Part shown: positions 6,655 through 8,660 of the stretch, piece by piece
How positions within the stretch are numbered: position 1 is the first letter of the stretch
Layout: each line of letters begins with the position of its first letter
DNA from: an uncultured Oscillospiraceae bacterium
GTDB lineage: Bacteria > Bacillota > Clostridia > Oscillospirales > Oscillospiraceae
DNA length: 8,660 bases
Reading direction: 5' to 3'
Assembly (NCBI GenBank): GCA_900758315.1
Contig: CAAERF010000545.1
Span: 1-8,660 of the forward strand
Made by a program: the position numbers and the translations under genes
The notes under the pieces: generated by a model
Database searches by the model: none
Seen by the model: only the letters and a program-made list of their open reading frames with translations
What the model was told of the DNA's origin: nothing

Positions 6655-6957
6655 GTGGCAAATATTGATTTTAATATTGTTGAGATGGAACAATTACAGC
6701 GGGAGATCAATCAGGAGATTATCCAGGTAGAAAACCTGCTCACCAAGGTCAACGACTGTCTGGCCGATTTCCCGGCGGATAATGATACCTACATTAAAAT
6801 TATTGAGGAGACCAACAAACAGCTCCATGAATCCTGGAATAATCTGATCGGTACCTTTAAGAGCATTGGTTCCTTTATGGAGAGCCTGATTAAGCGGCAG
6901 AAGGAAGCCGTTGAGAAGAACGTGGAAAAAGCCAAGCAAATAAAGACGAGTCTCTAA
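6655..6957 (+). CDS. ESX/WXG100-like small helical protein (100 aa)
   Basis: The length and layout are those of ESX/WXG100 proteins, which T7SS machines export as helical-hairpin dimers. Helix 1 covers about 7-37, a loop DFPADND lies at 39-45, and helix 2 covers about 46-98. There is no signal peptide. The Trp-x-Gly normally found at the hairpin turn is missing; the only Trp is W61 inside helix 2 (HESWNNLIG). No clear C-terminal YxxxD/E export motif is visible either. It starts at GTG 6655 with an excellent ribosome binding site, is followed 16 bases later by the 117-aa gene, and comes first after the strong promoter at 6399-6428. The gene is much more AT-rich than essC. A secreted substrate or the partner of the 117-aa protein is the best reading; a cytosolic adaptor for larger effectors is an alternative. 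Confidence 0.85.
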   Translation: MANIDFNIVEMEQLQREINQEIIQVENLLTKVNDCLADFPADNDTYIKIIEETNKQLHESWNNLIGTFKSIGSFMESLIKRQKEAVEKNVEKAKQIKTSL

Positions 6958-6973
6958 GAAGGAGGACGGAACT

Positions 6974-7327
6974 ATGGGAATTGCATCGGGTGCCGGAACG
7001 CTGAATATTAAATACAGCAAAAAAGTTTACGATCAGAAAATTGCTCAGCTGGAGCGCTACGGAAAGCAGCTGGAAACCCACAGAGCCAATCTGGAGAGCT
7101 ACCGCAATCAGATCAAAAACCACTGGGCAGATGAAAAGGCAGAAGAGTATTACCGGCTTCTGTCCAAGCAGATTCTCGCGGTGAAAAATGCGACGAATCG
7201 GATTCTCACCTTTAAGGAGACGCTGCAGACCGCTTCGGACGAATTCGAGCAGAGTGATACCATCATCGGCGGCATCCTGGACGAGATTGAGTCCTCGCTC
7301 AATATCCTGGGCATCGGTGCCGACTGA
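6974..7327 (+). CDS. WXG100-like protein with a WAD variant turn (117 aa)
   Basis: This is a probable T7SS substrate or substrate partner. Helix 1 (about 15-48) leads to HWADEKAEEYY at 50-60, which matches the WXG100 turn and start of helix 2 except that Asp53 replaces the Gly of Trp-x-Gly. Helix 2 runs to about 92, and the tail (93-117) ends in a mildly hydrophobic LNILGIGAD. The product is slightly longer than the classic 100 residues. No signal peptide or membrane segment is seen. ATG 6974 follows AAGGAGG (6959-6965) at 8 bases, so translation should be strong. It lies 16 bases after the 100-aa gene. The two are a natural candidate heterodimer, as with EsxA/EsxB-type pairs, but this is inferred from adjacency and shape. 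The gene ends six bases before the next ATG. Confidence 0.88.
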   Translation: MGIASGAGTLNIKYSKKVYDQKIAQLERYGKQLETHRANLESYRNQIKNHWADEKAEEYYRLLSKQILAVKNATNRILTFKETLQTASDEFEQSDTIIGGILDEIESSLNILGIGAD

Positions 7328-7332
7328 TCTGG

Positions 7333-7641
7333 ATGCGCGTTTCTATCCGTTTTGACGGAGTCATGGGGCATCTGTCCCGGCTGGAAGAGGAGAAGAAAAC
7401 CGCGGCCCAGCTGAGAGAGGCCCTCACACAGTGTTATCGGGACGCGCTGGCCGACCCACTGGGAGAGCCGGAACGGCTCCGTAAGGAGCTCAGACAGATT
7501 GAGCGGGTCGAAAAGAGTATTTCCAGGCGGATCGCCTATCTGGAGGATCTGGTGCGGGAGTTCCGGGCTCTTTCCGTGCGGACAGAGCAGGAGCTGCGTC
7601 AGCTGGAGCGTGGGCTGAGCCGGATGCTGGACCAAGACTGA
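7333..7641 (+). CDS. Small coiled-coil protein of unknown function (102 aa)
   Basis: I cannot assign this to a named family. The 102-aa product is basic and highly charged. After a short beta-like start (MRVSIRFDGV) it is helical: about 13-38 (rich in EEEKK and LREAL), a break at DPLGEPE (41-47), then a long helix or coiled coil from about 48 to 100, with many Arg-Gln-Leu-Glu repeats. It has no Trp at all and therefore no WXG motif. ATG 7333 is five bases after the preceding TGA and has no clear ribosome binding site, so translation is probably coupled to the 117-aa gene. Its place between the WXG100-like pair and yukD suggests an accessory, chaperone or adaptor role. Small helical partner proteins are known beside LXG effectors in other T7SSb loci, but membership of those families cannot be shown here. 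Composition returns to the GC-rich style of essC. Confidence 0.8.
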   Translation: MRVSIRFDGVMGHLSRLEEEKKTAAQLREALTQCYRDALADPLGEPERLRKELRQIERVEKSISRRIAYLEDLVREFRALSVRTEQELRQLERGLSRMLDQD

Positions 7642-7664
7642 CGATCAAACTGAACAGAGAACAG

Positions 7665-7700
7665 AACGGATCTGTCCTGCGTTGCCGGGTCAGGTCCGTT
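7665..7700 (+). repeat. Ten-base-pair hairpin between the 102-aa gene and yukD
   Basis: AACGGATCTG (7665-7674) pairs over all ten positions with CAGGTCCGTT (7691-7700), including one T-G pair, around a 16-base loop. No T-run follows, so it is a poor intrinsic terminator. It lies in the largest gap of the cluster after the 65-aa gene (93 bases) and 22 bases upstream of the yukD ribosome binding site. It could be an RNA-processing, stability or partial-attenuation element that sets the ratio of upstream substrates to YukD and kinase. Confidence 0.5.
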
Positions 7701-7722
7701 ATCTGCATTCACCATGGACCAC

Positions 7723-7730
7723 GGAGAGGA
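7723..7730 (+). promoter_or_regulatory. Ribosome binding site that decides the yukD start
   Basis: GGAGAGGA lies 4-8 bases before ATG 7735 but inside the reading frame opened by the earlier ATG 7714, which has no such site. This favours initiation at 7735, giving an 83-aa product starting MEKVLIILEV, rather than a 90-aa one. Confidence 0.75.
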
Positions 7731-7734
7731 AAGA

Positions 7735-7986
7735 ATGGAAAAAGTGTTGATTATACTGGAAGTTCCCGCAATTTCCAGCTGTTTTGAGGTATATATTCCC
7801 CGCACACTGCGGGTCAGGGAACTGGCGGCCCTGTTGGCGCAATCGGTGGAGGAGCTGTCGGACCACCGGTATGTGTCCTCCGGGTCGGAGCTGCTCTGTC
7901 TGGCGGAACCGGAGTGCCTGATGCATGCAGACGCGCTGGTGAAGAGCCATCCGATCCAAAATGGGGATCGCCTGATTTTAATGTAA
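7735..7986 (+). CDS. yukD: YukD/EsaB ubiquitin-like type VII secretion protein
   Basis: The 83-aa product matches the size of YukD/EsaB (about 80 aa), the small ubiquitin-fold component found in T7SSb loci. In those systems it is needed for or modulates secretion, and it is not used as a conjugated tag. Sequence support: an opening beta strand VLIILEVP (4-11), a second strand CFEVYIPRTL (16-25), a helix VRELAALLAQSVEEL (27-41), then RYVSSGSELLCL (45-56), and a final strand in which NGDRLILM closes the protein. That closing NGD-hydrophobic end is typical of the family. There is no C-terminal Gly-Gly. The start at ATG 7735 is chosen from the ribosome binding site at 7723-7730; ATG 7714 would add seven residues. 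It follows a hairpin after the 102-aa gene and lies 48 bases before the kinase gene, with which it is probably co-transcribed. Confidence 0.88.
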   Translation: MEKVLIILEVPAISSCFEVYIPRTLRVRELAALLAQSVEELSDHRYVSSGSELLCLAEPECLMHADALVKSHPIQNGDRLILM

Positions 7987-8034
7987 ACGAGACATCGAAG
8001 TGCTGGTCGCTTTGGCCCAAAGGAGAGAGAATCA

Positions 8035-8660
8035 ATGGCAAATATCAATACCTGGCCCGGCTGGGAACCGGTGCGGAAGCTGGGAGAAGGCGGCTTTGGC
8101 AGCGTCTACGAAATCCAGCGGCAGGACTACGGCGTCACCTATCGGGCGGCGCTGAAGGTGATTTCCGTTCCGGTCAGCGAATCCGATGTGGACCAGAAGC
8201 GCAGTATGGGGATGGATGACGCTTCTGTGGTATCCTACTTCAACAGCTGTGTGGAGAAGATGGCCAAGGAAGTCGCGCTGATGGCGTCCATGAAGGGCAA
8301 CTCCAATATCGTCTCCTACGAGGACCACATGGTGGTCGAGCGTCAGGACGCCTTCGGCTGGAATATCCTCATCCGCATGGAGCTGCTGACCCCACTGCAA
8401 AAACACGTTGCCGACCATCCTATGGATGAGGCGGAGGTGATCCGTCTGGGACTGGATCTGTGCCGGGCGCTGGAGCTGTGCCAGCGGAAGCATATTCTGC
8501 ACCGGGACATCAAGCCGGATAACATCTTTGTCAACGACAACGGCGACTATAAGCTGGGAGACTTTGGCATTTCCCGGACCATCGAGCAGAGTCAGGGCAA
8601 CTACACCAACAAGGCCGGCACCTTCTACTACATGGCGCCGGAGGTGTTCAACGGGCAGGA
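8035..8660 (+). CDS. Ser/Thr protein kinase, N-terminal part (cut by window edge)
   Basis: ATG 8035 follows AAAGGAG (8019-8025) at 9 bases. The frame is open for 208 codons to the right edge. It encodes a Hanks-type Ser/Thr kinase domain with all catalytic landmarks: Gly-rich loop GEGGFGSVY (17-25), ATP-anchoring K41, a helix-C glutamate probably at E79, catalytic loop HRDIKPDN (156-163), DFG (176-178) and APE (201-203). T191 and T196 in the activation segment are candidate phosphorylation sites. The stretch between K41 and E79 is about 18 residues longer than I would expect for PknB-like kinases. There is no N-terminal membrane segment; any anchor or sensor domain would lie beyond the window. 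It stands 48 bases after yukD, where T7SSb operons typically carry yukC/essB, whose N-terminal domain is a pseudokinase. EssC FHA, or another FHA protein, is a plausible reader of its phosphorylation. Confidence 0.95.
   Translation, partial: MANINTWPGWEPVRKLGEGGFGSVYEIQRQDYGVTYRAALKVISVPVSESDVDQKRSMGMDDASVVSYFNSCVEKMAKEVALMASMKGNSNIVSYEDHMVVERQDAFGWNILIRMELLTPLQKHVADHPMDEAEVIRLGLDLCRALELCQRKHILHRDIKPDNIFVNDNGDYKLGDFGISRTIEQSQGNYTNKAGTFYYMAPEVFNGQ

Noticed and set aside
7714..7734. An upstream ATG that would make YukD 90 aa
   Set aside because: It has no ribosome binding site, while GGAGAGGA precedes ATG 7735 correctly and the family begins at the strand right after that Met.
7914..8219. A 101-codon plus-strand frame across the yukD end and kinase start
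   Set aside because: It is out of frame with both; the kinase frame with its intact Gly-rich loop and HRD motif is clearly the real one.
1..8660. CRISPR arrays, tRNA or rRNA genes and replication origins
   Set aside because: I looked for regularly spaced repeats, cloverleaf-type segments and iterons and saw none.

Overview
This window looks like chromosomal DNA of a low-GC-phylum anaerobe (Bacillota, class Clostridia; an Oscillospirales-type gut bacterium would fit). The grounds are strong AAGGAGG-type ribosome binding sites, sigma-A-like promoters, and a firmicute-style type VII secretion (T7SSb) gene set with about 60% GC by eye. The genus cannot be fixed from the sequence alone.

Left part (1-1642). 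A minus-strand promoter and Shine-Dalgarno at the left edge belong to a gene lying outside the window. Reading right, a probable promoter leads into a complete DUF389 membrane protein gene (268-1284) closed by a clear intrinsic terminator. A 358-base non-coding stretch follows. It holds a decayed fragment of an IS200/IS605-type transposase (tnpA) and then a very good extended -10 promoter for the next gene. This part is visibly more AT-rich (around 45% GC by eye) than the next.

Right part (1643-8660). This is a co-directional T7SSb cluster. It starts with essC (1643-6367), the FHA-FtsK/SpoIIIE motor ATPase. Four small helical protein genes follow (65, 100, 117 and 102 aa). At least two of them look like ESX/WXG100-type secreted helical hairpins, although neither has an intact WXG motif. 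Next is yukD/esaB, a ubiquitin-like T7SSb component, and then the N-terminal 208 residues of a Ser/Thr protein kinase with every catalytic motif present, cut by the right edge. A near-perfect sigma-A promoter (TTGACA, 18 bp, TATAAT) overlaps the start codon of the 65-aa gene, so the small-protein genes probably have transcription of their own in addition to read-through from essC.

How the genes fit together (inference). EssC would power export of the small helical proteins through the membrane. YukD would be an accessory component. The kinase could supply phosphothreonine to the EssC FHA domain, whose phospho-binding residues are intact. In known T7SSb loci the gene after yukD is typically yukC/essB, whose cytoplasmic domain is a pseudokinase. 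Here that place is taken by a kinase with an intact active site, which is the most interesting feature of the window. The EssA, EssB and EsaA/YueB partners are not visible and may lie beyond the right edge or be absent.
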